64,000 nucleotides of DNA from Croceivirga sp. (GCA_028284665.1 JANQRG010000017.1:1-64000), one strand, 5' to 3'. Positions 6,835-16,255 are shown, counted from the stretch's first letter. Notes: generated by a model not told the origin, from the sequence alone. A program made the numbers and translations.

Positions 6835-7986
6835 ATGAGCACAATGAAAAAATCCTTTCTTTTGGTAGCGCTTGTCTGTGTTGTTGAAGTGTTTTCCCAA
6901 CAGGAACGTGCTATTACCACAGCAGTACCGTTTTTAAATATTTCAGGAGATGCCCGGGCTTCAGGTATGGGAGACATGGGTGTAGCTACCTCTGCGGATG
7001 TGTTTTCCCAGCAATGGAACCCTGCCAAATATGCTTTTGCAACCCAAAAATTTGCAATTGGCGCAAGTTATACCCCATTCTTAGAAAGCATTGTTTCGGA
7101 CATTGGCTTATTATCAGCAAATGTTTACAACAAGATCAACGATAGAAGCGCGTTTGGCTTTGGCCTGCGTTTTTTTAGTTTGGGGGATATTGAACTTCGG
7201 CAGACCATTGATGATGAGGGAACAACGGTTAGCCCGAATGAATTTGCTCTTGATGCTTCCTATTCTCTTAAGCTTAGCGAAACCTTTTCCATGGCAGTAG
7301 GCGGACGGTTTATAAGTTCTAATCTTCGGTTCCAGGATGCGACCCAGGACTCTCAGGCAGCTAATGCCTTTGCAGTGGATGTTGCCGGTTTCTACAGGTC
7401 TCGGGAAATTGCGTACAACTCCTTTGATGGGCGATGGAGAGCAGGATTTAATGTTTCCAACTTAGGAGGAAAAATTCAATACGATGAGGGAGGCCAAGAA
7501 AACTTCCTCCCTACCAATTTGAGATTTGGAGGGGGATTTGATTTTATTTTTGACGCGGACAATGTTCTTGGTATTTACACAGAATTCAACAAGTTACTCG
7601 TTCCAACTCCAAGAGATTTTGATGGCGATGGCGATATCGATGCTGAAGACAACGACGAATACCAACAGATCAGTTTTTTCAATGGGGTTTTTGAATCCTT
7701 TGGTGATGCCCCGGATGGATTTAGCGAAGAGCTACAGGAGTTTACCTGGGCACTGGGAGCTGAGTATAAATTCCAGGAAGCGTTTATGTTGCGAACAGGA
7801 TACTTCAATGAAAATGAAAATAAGGGAGCCCGGCAGTTTTTTACTCTCGGTGCTGGCTTTAAGTTTAAAGCTGCCCAGATCGACTTGTCCTACCTGTTCT
7901 CTACCTCTCAGGTTCGAAATCCGTTGGAAAACACCTTGCGTTTCTCTTTGACCTTCAACTTTGGGGAAGAATATCTTAATGATTAA
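6835..7986 (+). CDS. porV: Type IX secretion outer-membrane protein PorV
   Basis: PorV (LptO) is a FadL-like outer-membrane beta-barrel that carries T9SS cargo from the SprA translocon to the attachment complex. A signal peptide is visible (KKSFLLVALVCVVEVFSQ). The mature start AITTAVPFLNISGDARASGMGDMGVAT is the signature of the PorV family. The barrel ends in a typical aromatic strand (LRFSLTFNFG). An inserted acidic loop, DFDGDGDIDAEDND at about residue 263-276, looks calcium-binding. Length 383 is normal. ATGs at 6835 and 6844 are both possible; the second gives the usual MKK start. It faces gldJ; porU is not adjacent. Confidence 0.92.
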   Translation: MSTMKKSFLLVALVCVVEVFSQQERAITTAVPFLNISGDARASGMGDMGVATSADVFSQQWNPAKYAFATQKFAIGASYTPFLESIVSDIGLLSANVYNKINDRSAFGFGLRFFSLGDIELRQTIDDEGTTVSPNEFALDASYSLKLSETFSMAVGGRFISSNLRFQDATQDSQAANAFAVDVAGFYRSREIAYNSFDGRWRAGFNVSNLGGKIQYDEGGQENFLPTNLRFGGGFDFIFDADNVLGIYTEFNKLLVPTPRDFDGDGDIDAEDNDEYQQISFFNGVFESFGDAPDGFSEELQEFTWALGAEYKFQEAFMLRTGYFNENENKGARQFFTLGAGFKFKAAQIDLSYLFSTSQVRNPLENTLRFSLTFNFGEEYLND

Positions 7987-8008
7987 GGAAAACTACAATC
8001 ACATAAAA

Positions 8009-8038
8009 AAACCTCGGTAAATGCCGAGGTTTTTTATT
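8009..8038 (+). terminator. Intrinsic terminator after porV
   Basis: Hairpin ACCTCGG (8011-8017) / CCGAGGT (8024-8030) with a 6-base loop, followed by T5-A-T4. A stretch of A residues on the left makes it potentially bidirectional, but the only gene ending here is porV. Confidence 0.9.
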
Positions 8039-8066
8039 TTTACTGACAATCTGTTTTTTCCCGCCT

Positions 8067-8558
8067 ATGAAAAAAAGGAATGTGGGCTTTGAACTTCTGA
8101 TCTTTGAAAAGCTCGAAGAGATGACCCCGGAGGACCAAATGCTATTGCGCCAGGCGGATACTGCTTTGGAAAGTTCCTACTCCCCGTATTCTAATTTCAA
8201 GGTAGGGGCAGCAGTACTTTTGGAAGACGGGAAGGTCGTTTTAGGGAGTAACCAGGAAAATGCTTCGTACCCTGCTGGGCTCTGTGCGGAGCGAGTCGCA
8301 GTTTTTAGTGCAGGTGCCCAATTTCCCAATGTGCCCATAAAAGCCATTGCTATAAGTGCAGCCTCTGCACATAACTTTGTTACCCAGCCGGCTGGGCCAT
8401 GTGGGAGTTGCAGACAGGCAATTTTGGAATACGAAGTGAAACAAAAAAGCCCAATCACGATCCTCATGAAAGGGCAATCCGGACCTATCTACAAGTGCAA
8501 TTCCATTGCCAGCTTATTGCCACTTTCTTTTGACCATACTTTTTTAGGGGATTCTTAG
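8067..8558 (+). CDS. cdd: Cytidine deaminase
   Basis: Cdd hydrolyses cytidine and deoxycytidine to uridine and deoxyuridine in pyrimidine salvage in the cytosol. Visible motifs are YSPYSNFKVGAAVL (substrate pocket), the zinc/catalytic CAE in AGLCAERVAVF, and PCGSCRQ with the two zinc cysteines. At 163 residues it is the homotetrameric type (usual 130-160) with a slightly long N-terminus. The ATG at 8067 follows the porV terminator by about 30 bases. The order porV-cdd-pdhA-pdhC is conserved in flavobacteria, without an obvious functional link. 244 bases of AT-rich non-coding DNA follow. Confidence 0.95.
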   Translation: MKKRNVGFELLIFEKLEEMTPEDQMLLRQADTALESSYSPYSNFKVGAAVLLEDGKVVLGSNQENASYPAGLCAERVAVFSAGAQFPNVPIKAIAISAASAHNFVTQPAGPCGSCRQAILEYEVKQKSPITILMKGQSGPIYKCNSIASLLPLSFDHTFLGDS

Positions 8559-8752
8559 AGACCGTTTTGAAATTTGTGATTGGAATTTCTTATAGGTCAT
8601 TTTTGATGCATTATGAGGCGAAATTTTTAAGCATAGCCTTAGTTACGGTTCAAAATTTTAACGAAATAAAGCCCAAAAAGGGGCATAATAGAACAATTGA
8701 CAAATTTCAAAACAGTCTCTTAAATCTTTTTTCCTCAAAAGAGATATATATG

Positions 8753-8760
8753 TATTTTTG
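8753..8760 (+). promoter_or_regulatory. Candidate -7 box of pdhA promoter
   Basis: TATTTTTG matches the Bacteroidetes -7 consensus TAnnTTTG, 42 bases before the pdhA ATG. No clear TTG -33 element is seen at the right distance, so confidence is moderate. Confidence 0.45.
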
Positions 8761-8802
8761 TTTTTCGCTCGTCCGGGCGTTGTTTTTTAACAATTGATAT
8801 TG

Positions 8803-9801
8803 ATGAAAAAAATCACAAAAGAGGTTTACCTGAAATGGTACGAGGATATGTTTTTTTGGCGCAAGTTTGAGGACAAACTGGCGGCGGTCTACATTCAGCA
8901 AAAGGTGAGGGGTTTCCTTCATCTTTACAATGGGCAAGAGGCGGTTCTGGCGGGCGCATTGCATGCTATGGACCTCACTAAAGATCGCATGATCACTGCT
9001 TATCGGAACCATGTTCAGCCAATAGGTATGGGGGTTGACCCAAGAAAGGTAATGGCGGAGCTGTTTGGCAAAGTGACCGGAACCTCAAAAGGAATGGGGG
9101 GTTCGATGCATATTTTTTCTAAGGAACATCGCTTTTATGGCGGACATGGCATCGTAGGGGGACAGATCCCTTTGGGGGCCGGGCTGGCATTTGCCGATAA
9201 ATATTTTAATCGCGACTCGGTAACCCTCTGCTATATGGGAGATGGTGCGGTGCGCCAAGGCTCGCTTCATGAGACGTTTAACTTGGCCATGCTTTGGCAG
9301 CTTCCCGTGGTTTTCATTTGTGAGAACAACGGTTATGCCATGGGAACCTCTGTAGAAAGGACTGCCTTTTCTACGGATATCTGGAAACTGGGTCTAGGGT
9401 ATGAGATGCCTTGCGCCCCTGTGGACGGTATGGATCCTGCGATTGTCGCCAAAGAAATGGACAAAGCTATTGAACGTGCCAGGACAGGGGGTGGGCCCAC
9501 TTTCCTGGAAATGAAAACCTACCGCTATAGAGGACACTCCATGTCCGATGCACAACACTACCGTACCAAAGCGGAAGTGGAGGAATACAAAAAAATAGAT
9601 CCGATCACCCAGGTGAAAGATGTGATCCTGGAGAAAGGTTATGCTACCGAAGAGGAGTTGAAGGTCATTGACAAACGCGTAAAGGATTTGGTAAGCGAGT
9701 GCGAAAAATTTGCAGAAGAGTCTGCCTTTCCTCCATTGGAGCAATTGTACGATACGGTATACGAACAGGAAGATTATCCATTCTTAAAACACAAACTCTA
9801 G
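8803..9801 (+). CDS. pdhA: Pyruvate dehydrogenase E1 component, alpha subunit
   Basis: E1 alpha, with E1 beta, decarboxylates pyruvate on thiamine diphosphate and passes the acetyl group to E2 lipoyl arms in the cytosol. The 332-residue protein shows the E1-alpha pattern. YNGQEAVLAGALHAM and ITAYRNH come early, MHIFSKEHRFYGGHGIVG is in the middle, and the ThDP/Mg motif starts at GDGAVRQGSLHE and ends at FICENN. RYRGHSMSDAQ is the conserved loop. The frame opens at TTG 8794, but ATG 8803 gives the usual MKKITKE start. pdhC follows after four bases. E1 beta and E3 are not in the window. Confidence 0.95.
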   Translation: MKKITKEVYLKWYEDMFFWRKFEDKLAAVYIQQKVRGFLHLYNGQEAVLAGALHAMDLTKDRMITAYRNHVQPIGMGVDPRKVMAELFGKVTGTSKGMGGSMHIFSKEHRFYGGHGIVGGQIPLGAGLAFADKYFNRDSVTLCYMGDGAVRQGSLHETFNLAMLWQLPVVFICENNGYAMGTSVERTAFSTDIWKLGLGYEMPCAPVDGMDPAIVAKEMDKAIERARTGGGPTFLEMKTYRYRGHSMSDAQHYRTKAEVEEYKKIDPITQVKDVILEKGYATEEELKVIDKRVKDLVSECEKFAEESAFPPLEQLYDTVYEQEDYPFLKHKL

Positions 9802-9805
9802 TTAG

Positions 9806-11452
9806 ATGGCAGAAGTAATCAACATGCCTAGGCTTAGCGATACCATGGAAGAAGGTACCGTGGCCAAATGGCTGAAAAAGGTTGGGGACAAAATTGAAGA
9901 AGGGGACATCCTTGCTGAAATTGAAACGGATAAGGCCACAATGGAGTTTGAGTCTTTCCATTCGGGTACCTTGTTGCATATCGGTATTGCTGAAGGAGAT
10001 GGCGCCCCGGTTGATGCTTTATTGGCGATAATAGGTGAGGAAGGCGAAGATATTTCCAGCCTCTTGAATGGGAACGCAGTTGCTGAAGATGTGGCGGTAG
10101 AAGCCCAACCGGAAGGTACAAAAGTAGAAGAGGCACCGGCGCCGGAAATCGCTCCCGTAACTGGGGGTGCTATTCCGGAAGGCGTGGAGATCGTGACCAT
10201 GCCAAGGTTGAGCGATACTATGGAGGAGGGTACCGTAGCTTCCTGGTTAAAGAAGGTGGGTGATTCTATAGAAGAAGGAGACATTCTGGCGGAGATTGAA
10301 ACGGATAAGGCCACAATGGAGTTTGAGTCTTTCTATTCGGGTACCTTACTACATATTGGTATACAAGAAGGTGAAGGAGCTCCGGTAGATGCTCTTTTGG
10401 CGGTCATTGGTCCCGAAGGTACTGACGTACAATCGGTGTTAAATGCGGGCACTGCTGCAGTTGGAAGTACTTCCACAACTGCTGAGCAACCTGCGGTTAC
10501 CGGTAAGGAAACAACTCCACAAGTGAAGGAGACAGCGGTTTCCGCTACCGCCAACGGTAGTCGTATTTTTGTATCGCCTTTAGCGCGGAAGATCGCATTG
10601 GAAAAAGGAATTGATCTTGCAAAGGTAAAAGGAACAGGAGATAACGGTCGGATCATAAAACGGGATGTGGAGGAATATACGCCACAGCCCGCAACCGCCG
10701 AACCTCAAGCAGTACCCGCTGCTGAGTCAAGTACACCTGTGGCTCCGGCCATACAACTTCCTGTTGGAGAAGAGGGATCCGAAGAAGTGAAAAACTCCAC
10801 AATGCGCAAGGTGATTGCCAAACGCCTTGCGGAATCCAAGTTCTCTGCACCTCACTATTATTTAACCATTGAAGTGGATATGGAGAATGCCAAGGCTTCC
10901 CGGGTCCAAATAAACAATTTACCGGACACTAAAGTCTCCTTTAATGATATGGTACTAAAAGCCTGTGCTATGGCGTTGAAGAAACATCCCCAGGTGAACA
11001 CTAGCTGGAATGGTGATACCACACGATACAATCACCATATTCATATGGGAGTAGCTGTAGCTGTAGATGAAGGCCTGGTAGTACCTGTGTTGAAGTTTGC
11101 GGATCAGATGAGTCTTACTCAGATGGGTGCTGCGGTAAAAGACCTAGCCGGTAGAGCAAGAACCAAGAAAATAAAGCCGGATGAAATGGAAGGAAGCACA
11201 TTCACCGTTTCTAATTTGGGTATGTTCGGTATTTTAGAGTTTACCTCGATCATCAATCAACCCAACTCCGCTATTTTGTCCGTTGGTGCCATTGTAGATA
11301 AGCCGGTGATCAGGAACGGGGAGATCGTACCCGGCAGTACTATGAAAGTTACTTTGGCTTGTGACCATCGCACCGTGGACGGAGCAACAGGTGCGCAGTT
11401 TTTGCAAACCTTAAGAGCGTATTTGGAAAATCCGGTGACCATGCTCGCGTAA
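9806..11452 (+). CDS. pdhC: Dihydrolipoyllysine acetyltransferase, E2 of pyruvate dehydrogenase
   Basis: E2 is the core of the complex and moves acetyl groups from E1 to CoA. Domains in order: lipoyl 1 (1-80, lipoyl-Lys43 in ETDKATMEF), acidic Ala/Pro linker, lipoyl 2 (126-205, Lys168 in the same motif), linker, peripheral-subunit-binding domain (about 248-290, SPLARKIALEKGIDL...GTGDNGRI) and the catalytic acyltransferase domain (about 315-548) with the active-site DHRTVDG near the C-terminus. Two lipoyl domains are usual for Bacteroidota. The two lipoyl coding regions share 39 identical bases around the lysine codon. It is coupled to pdhA and followed by a terminator. Confidence 0.96.
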   Translation: MAEVINMPRLSDTMEEGTVAKWLKKVGDKIEEGDILAEIETDKATMEFESFHSGTLLHIGIAEGDGAPVDALLAIIGEEGEDISSLLNGNAVAEDVAVEAQPEGTKVEEAPAPEIAPVTGGAIPEGVEIVTMPRLSDTMEEGTVASWLKKVGDSIEEGDILAEIETDKATMEFESFYSGTLLHIGIQEGEGAPVDALLAVIGPEGTDVQSVLNAGTAAVGSTSTTAEQPAVTGKETTPQVKETAVSATANGSRIFVSPLARKIALEKGIDLAKVKGTGDNGRIIKRDVEEYTPQPATAEPQAVPAAESSTPVAPAIQLPVGEEGSEEVKNSTMRKVIAKRLAESKFSAPHYYLTIEVDMENAKASRVQINNLPDTKVSFNDMVLKACAMALKKHPQVNTSWNGDTTRYNHHIHMGVAVAVDEGLVVPVLKFADQMSLTQMGAAVKDLAGRARTKKIKPDEMEGSTFTVSNLGMFGILEFTSIINQPNSAILSVGAIVDKPVIRNGEIVPGSTMKVTLACDHRTVDGATGAQFLQTLRAYLENPVTMLA

Positions 11453-11508
11453 ACCAGAGTATTGGCTTGCGTAAGATGGAACTCCAAAAACAAAATCAAT
11501 AGGATAAA

Positions 11509-11533
11509 GCATCCCAACAGGATGCTTTTTTTA
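11509..11533 (+). terminator. Intrinsic terminator after pdhC
   Basis: Hairpin GCATCC / GGATGC with a short CAACA-type loop, followed by T8 from 11526. It closes the pdhA-pdhC operon. Confidence 0.85.
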
Positions 11534-11564
11534 TCTTTAGTACTATCAGATCAGATCGCATAGT

Positions 11565-12599
11565 ATGAAAAAAATAGTTATTCCTTTATTGACTCTGGTG
11601 CTTTTGGCCTGCGCTCCTATGCAAACTGCTTCTGTTCCCCAGGGAAATGCTGCAGTGGATGAAACCACCTCCACAGTTTCTGGCCCGGACGGTTTGAAGG
11701 CAGAAATGCCTGCTGATCAAGCATCATTGTGGCTAACTTCCGCCACCGCTGTCGGTGAGATCATGCGGTTTTTGGCGTCAGATGAACTGAAAGGCAGAGA
11801 TACCGGTAGTCAAGGCATCGAAAAGGCGGCACAGTATATTGAACAGTTTTTTCAGAAACACGGGGTAGCTCCGTACTATGTCTCTTACAGGGATACCTTG
11901 TCTAATTATAGGAAGCCCGCTTACAATGTTGTGGGTGTGGTAGAGGGGAATGATCCTGATTTTAAGGGAGAGTATATCGTGATCGGTGCCCATTACGATC
12001 ATATTGGGACGGTAAAACCGGAAAATGGTGATTATATCGCCAACGGCGCTAATGATAATGCTTCCGGAACAACGGCAGTAATGGAAATTGCCAAATACTT
12101 TGGACGAAAAAGGTCCAACAAGAGAAGCCTTATTTTTGCGTTATTCAGTGCTGAGGAAAAAGGACTGTTAGGATCGGTTCATATGGCTAAAAATATGAAA
12201 GCAGAAGCGCTAAATCTTTATGCTATGCTAAATTTTGAAATGGTGGGAGTACCACTTCGGAGTGATAGTTATTCTATCTTCATCACCGGATATCAAAAGT
12301 CCAATCTGGCCGCTATAAGTAATGCCTATGCCGGTGAAAACCTCATCGGTTTCTCACCTACCGCTAAAAAATATGGCCTGTTTGCCCGCTCGGACAATTA
12401 CCCCTTCTATAAAGAATTTGGGGTACCTTCCCACACCTATTGCACCTTTGATTTTACCAATTTTGCGTACTATCATAAACCAGACGATGAGGTTGCTCAA
12501 ATTGATTTGGAACATATAGCACAGACGATCAACAAAATGCTACCGGTTGTGGAAGGGATTGCCAATGGTCCTGCCCAAGAACTAAAAGCGACACAATAA
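11565..12599 (+). CDS. M28-family metallopeptidase lipoprotein
   Basis: A 344-residue zinc aminopeptidase-like enzyme. The signal peptide ends in lipobox LLAC (Cys16), so it is probably anchored to a membrane facing the periplasm or outside. The M28 di-zinc site is complete: GAHYDHIG (His143, Asp145), GANDNASG (Asp164), FSAEEKGLLGS (Glu197/198), an Asp in ARSDNYPF and the last His in YYHKPDDE. It probably removes N-terminal residues from peptides, with specificity unknown. It has its own upstream region after the pdhC terminator. Confidence 0.88.
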   Translation: MKKIVIPLLTLVLLACAPMQTASVPQGNAAVDETTSTVSGPDGLKAEMPADQASLWLTSATAVGEIMRFLASDELKGRDTGSQGIEKAAQYIEQFFQKHGVAPYYVSYRDTLSNYRKPAYNVVGVVEGNDPDFKGEYIVIGAHYDHIGTVKPENGDYIANGANDNASGTTAVMEIAKYFGRKRSNKRSLIFALFSAEEKGLLGSVHMAKNMKAEALNLYAMLNFEMVGVPLRSDSYSIFITGYQKSNLAAISNAYAGENLIGFSPTAKKYGLFARSDNYPFYKEFGVPSHTYCTFDFTNFAYYHKPDDEVAQIDLEHIAQTINKMLPVVEGIANGPAQELKATQ

Positions 12600-12670
12600 G
12601 AAATTTTAGCAAACTCGAAAATCGGAAACTCCCGAAAAACAGGATTTCTATTTCGTTGGAACCATAGCAA

Positions 12671-13351
12671 ATGTCAAAAAATATTATCATTACAGGAACC
12701 AGCCGTGGGATCGGCTTTGAATTGGTCCAGCTCTTTGCGGACCAAGGCCACCGGGTGTTGGCTTTATCTCGAAACCCAAGGCCTGTTTTGGATCTGAATC
12801 ACAATAATATTGCCACTTTTCCTTGTGATTTAGGTGCCCAGGAAGCGTATACCGAAGTTGAAGCCTTTATAGCGGACTGGGACAAGGTAGATATCCTGAT
12901 CAACAACGCGGGGACGCTTTTAAACAAACCCTTTGTAGCAACCACTATGGAAGATTTTGAAACGGTTTACAGGGTAAATGTTTTTGCGGTGGCCGAGCTC
13001 ACCCGGGTGGTGGTCCCTAAGATGCCCAAAACAGGCCATGTAGTAACTATTAGTTCTATGGGTGGAGTACAGGGAAGTGTCAAATTTCCTGGCCTATCGG
13101 CCTACAGTTCCAGTAAAGCTGCGGTGATTACCTTAACCGAACTTTGGGCAGAGGAATTTAAAGAAAACGGACCTTCCTTTAACGTATTAGCTATCGGAGC
13201 CGTGCAAACCGAAATGTTGGCTGAGGCCTTCCCGGGCTATCAGGCCCCTATTACCGCTTTGGAAATGGCGCGTTACATTAAGGATTTTGCACTAACCGCT
13301 AACAAATACTATAATGGTAAACTGCTGCCAGTGAGCAATAGTACACCCTGA
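12671..13351 (+). CDS. Short-chain dehydrogenase/reductase
   Basis: A 226-residue classical SDR with Rossmann cofactor motif TGTSRGIG (residues 8-15), NNAG near 78-81 and the catalytic YxxxK as YSSSK, with the preceding Ser in TISSMGG. A basic residue after the glycine motif (SRNPRP) suggests NADPH. It is on the short side, so the C-terminal substrate lid is small. The substrate cannot be told from sequence. It stands alone, converging with the TPR gene that ends 12 bases away. Confidence 0.85.
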   Translation: MSKNIIITGTSRGIGFELVQLFADQGHRVLALSRNPRPVLDLNHNNIATFPCDLGAQEAYTEVEAFIADWDKVDILINNAGTLLNKPFVATTMEDFETVYRVNVFAVAELTRVVVPKMPKTGHVVTISSMGGVQGSVKFPGLSAYSSSKAAVITLTELWAEEFKENGPSFNVLAIGAVQTEMLAEAFPGYQAPITALEMARYIKDFALTANKYYNGKLLPVSNSTP

Positions 13352-13363
13352 CCTTTTATCCGA

Positions 13364-15094
13364 TCACAGAATCGAACTGTCAATTTCAAAGTCAGCATAC
13401 TGCCAGGCCTTGTCAAATTCTTTTTTGATCTTATTGGCTTCATCCATTTTCCCCTGAGCTTGTAAACTCTTGTACAATCCCATCAATGACCAGCCATTCT
13501 GACGTAGTTTTTCCAAATCTTTTTGATACACCTTTTCGGCAGCCTCATATTGTTCGGCAGCTACTAGAATCGCCCCTAAATTTTGACGCGGTGGAATATA
13601 CCAGGTAGAAGGTTCTGTGTAAATAAGGTTGTCTTCCAGGGTAACCGCCTTTTGCAGATGAGTAATAGCGTTGTCATGATCACCTTCCAATGCAGCCAAT
13701 TCCCCCGCTACTATTTCATAGGCAACTTTAGCAACGGTTGCGCTGTTATCAAATCCGGAGGCGATAAGCGTTTCCATATCCGGATCGTTCATCATTTTTT
13801 CTAAGGCTTGCAATTCTTCCCTGGCCTCAGCGGCATTCCCTTTTCTGATAAACGCGATGCCCCGTGCATAATGCCAGATCATCTTCAAATGCTTGATTTC
13901 ATGATTTGGGCTTGGGGTAGTCAAAATTTCATTCCACTTTCCAAACCGAACATAGGCCAATAGAGGGGTAGCGGCAAAATTTTGGAGGAAAGGTAGGGCC
14001 CTCAAGTCACCGACGGGTACTTTTTCAGCAGTTTTTTTCGCTGCCTCCAGGGCGATTTTACTATCCCCTAACAAACTAGCAGCTGACCATAAAAAGTGGA
14101 TGTTGTGCGGATAATATGCCAGCGGATATAGCCCCTGAGAATAGCATTGTGAAATATAATCCTCATCTGCTAAAATGGCTTCTTGATTCGACTTGACCGC
14201 ATCCAGGTAGCGCCCTACGCGGATATAGATATGCGAGGGCATGTGAACAATATGACCCGCTGAAGGCATTAATTCCCTAAGGCGGTCTGCACTGGGGACT
14301 GCCAAATCCGGCTGCGGCAGTTCTACCATGTGAATATAGTAATGGTGTGCCCCCGGATGATCAGCATTAATGCTAATGGCTGTTTCCAATGCTTTTTTTG
14401 CCTCAAGTATATTTGGGGACGGATTGCCCTCCTTATCCCAGTAATTCCAGGGAACGGTATTCATTACAGAAGCGGCGTACAGGGTCTGTACATCGGCATC
14501 TTGGGGAAATTCTTGAGCTACTTTGGCCATTGCCTCCATATAGGAAACGTTTAGGGTAGCAGTTTCAACGGTGGTATCGGCACTGTAGCGTGAAGCCAAA
14601 GCCTGTATCAACGCCTGTTCCTTCGGTGAGGCATTAGACGCTGCGTTTTGCGCACTTTGCAAGGACTCATAGGCCTTTAGTTTCCGTTCCGTATCAGGAA
14701 ATGGGTCGTTTATGTTAGGGCCTAGAGCATATGCCTGCCCCCAAAAGGTCATGGCAGCCTTACTATCTTTTCTGGAAGCTTCCAGAAATGAGCGATGCGC
14801 CTCTGCATGATTAAAGGCGTAAAGTAGTTTCAAGCCCTGGTCAAAAAAAGTTTGCGCTTCGGGAGTGTCGGTTGAGATAGGAAGCGTTAAATCACCCAAT
14901 CCGGAAAAGAGCGGGGCAATTTGTTTTGTGGAATCCACCTCGTTTAACAGAAACTGGGCTACCGTACATTTAATAAAATTCATGGAGGCCATCTGGGGGG
15001 GTACTTCTTTATCTTTTCGAATTTCGGAAAGGGTTACAAGTGTAAGAGCGATCAGGGTAAGTATTCCCAAAAGCAGTTTTTGTTTTGCATTCAT
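13364..15094 (-). CDS. TPR-repeat protein, membrane-anchored or exported
   Basis: A 576-residue helical-repeat protein. An N-terminal hydrophobic segment (LLLGILTLIALTLVTLSE, residues 7-24) acts as signal or anchor. The body reads as consecutive TPR-like helix pairs: FFDQGLKLLYAFNHAEAHRSF, AEEYEAAEKVYQKDLEKL and the end ALEKMM to KSLQAQGKMDEANKI. A middle part with HHYYIHMVE, AGHIVHMPSHIYIRVGRY is conserved in a family of bacterial TPR proteins of unknown role, and its His-rich HMPSHIY stretch may bind metal. Probable scaffold in the periplasm. Confidence 0.75.
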   Translation of the reverse strand: MNAKQKLLLGILTLIALTLVTLSEIRKDKEVPPQMASMNFIKCTVAQFLLNEVDSTKQIAPLFSGLGDLTLPISTDTPEAQTFFDQGLKLLYAFNHAEAHRSFLEASRKDSKAAMTFWGQAYALGPNINDPFPDTERKLKAYESLQSAQNAASNASPKEQALIQALASRYSADTTVETATLNVSYMEAMAKVAQEFPQDADVQTLYAASVMNTVPWNYWDKEGNPSPNILEAKKALETAISINADHPGAHHYYIHMVELPQPDLAVPSADRLRELMPSAGHIVHMPSHIYIRVGRYLDAVKSNQEAILADEDYISQCYSQGLYPLAYYPHNIHFLWSAASLLGDSKIALEAAKKTAEKVPVGDLRALPFLQNFAATPLLAYVRFGKWNEILTTPSPNHEIKHLKMIWHYARGIAFIRKGNAAEAREELQALEKMMNDPDMETLIASGFDNSATVAKVAYEIVAGELAALEGDHDNAITHLQKAVTLEDNLIYTEPSTWYIPPRQNLGAILVAAEQYEAAEKVYQKDLEKLRQNGWSLMGLYKSLQAQGKMDEANKIKKEFDKAWQYADFEIDSSIL

Positions 15095-15312
15095 GGCGGT
15101 ACTATTTTGGTGTTGTTATGCAGTTGCTTCGGAAGAATTTCCGATATGGGAGAACTATAAAAGTCGCTGAATTTGAACAGGTTAAAGCTATGAAATTTTG
15201 AAATAGAAAACTGTTAAAGCAAAAATTCTCTGTAGACGTAATACTTCTTCAAAAAGGGACTGCTTCCTAAAGCCCATGTGGGGTACTGAATTTAGTATAG
15301 GTTTGAACCCAT

Positions 15313-16230
15313 TTAGGTAACCGGGATATAAAAGTCTACGATCGCCTTTTTCTGAGGATGTTCATTGAAGTTGTTGTGGTAGATCTCGAAAGGATCCCTG
15401 TCCGCTTTTTTATAGCCGTTTTCATTCATCCAAACAAAAAGCCCCGTCCAGGACTTTTCAAATTCCTCCGGGCGAATTTCAAAACTACCTACTATAAATT
15501 TCCCTTCGACTATGATACCTGACCCAATCTCCCCTTCAGTAGGCATCGCCGCTTTGAGCAATATGCCTGCACTCATCCGCACCTTGTGCTCCGGCGTAAC
15601 CTTAAAGCTGTCATGATAAACGGTAGTCATTTTTGTTTCGTCATTCATCAGGCCTTTTGGGGTGGCCCATTGCATTAATTTTTGAAAGGCCGTTCCCAGG
15701 TTTTGGGGTCCGATAACGGTGATATAAGCAAAATCTCTTTTTGGCAATTCCTTTACTTCAATTTTTGCCTGCATTGTGATCCAGTTTTTTAGATTATTAA
15801 TACCGCTAAGGTATTTTTCAGCTTCCGGATACTTTTGGCCATTCTTGCGCTCTAGTTGGCGAATCTTGCTAAACCGATACGGGTTTTGTTTTTTGAAGGC
15901 CGTTGGGGATACGCCATAAAACTTTTTGAAGGTGCGCGTGAGGGAGGCATTATCGGTAAAGCCGTATTGTTGCGCAATTTCCCCGATGGAGGTAGGGGTG
16001 TGTAAAATAGCTAAGGCTGCCTTCTCAATTCTACGCCGGGTAATATATTGAAGTGGTGTTTCACCCGTGGTGAATTTAAATACTCTATGAAAATGAAAGG
16101 GGGAGAAGGCCGCACGCGCTGCAAGTGTGTCTAAGGTAAGTTCAGTGTCAAGGTGCTTATCAATAAACCGAAAAACAGCATTGATCCTTTTTTTATAGTC
16201 GGTTTCAAGTGGATTGGTAGCGGATTTCAT
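15313..16230 (-). CDS. AraC-type regulator with GyrI-like effector domain
   Basis: A 305-residue transcription factor. Residues about 15-115 hold two AraC HTH motifs (LDTLAARAAFSPFHFHRVFKF and IGEIAQQYGFTDNASLTRTFKK, followed by YGVSPTAFK). The C-terminal half (about 150-305) is a GyrI-like effector-binding domain (KIEVKELPKRDFAYITVIGP, ending in VDFYIPV), as in Rob and SoxS-like multidrug regulators. The protein probably senses a cationic or hydrophobic compound and activates transport or modification genes. The GNAT gene starts 25 bases upstream on the same strand, so both may be in one transcript. Confidence 0.9.
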   Translation of the reverse strand: MKSATNPLETDYKKRINAVFRFIDKHLDTELTLDTLAARAAFSPFHFHRVFKFTTGETPLQYITRRRIEKAALAILHTPTSIGEIAQQYGFTDNASLTRTFKKFYGVSPTAFKKQNPYRFSKIRQLERKNGQKYPEAEKYLSGINNLKNWITMQAKIEVKELPKRDFAYITVIGPQNLGTAFQKLMQWATPKGLMNDETKMTTVYHDSFKVTPEHKVRMSAGILLKAAMPTEGEIGSGIIVEGKFIVGSFEIRPEEFEKSWTGLFVWMNENGYKKADRDPFEIYHNNFNEHPQKKAIVDFYIPVT

Positions 16231-16255
16231 TTTTAATTAGGAATTTGGAGCTGTT

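Noticed and set aside
6556-6900. Minus-strand 114-codon frame over the gldJ-porV spacer
   Set aside because: Runs into the porV coding region, has no homologous-looking motifs and covers promoter DNA.
8567-8797. 76-codon plus-strand frame upstream of pdhA
   Set aside because: Covers the pdhA promoter region and ends at the pdhA start; composition is non-coding (Phe/Asn-rich).
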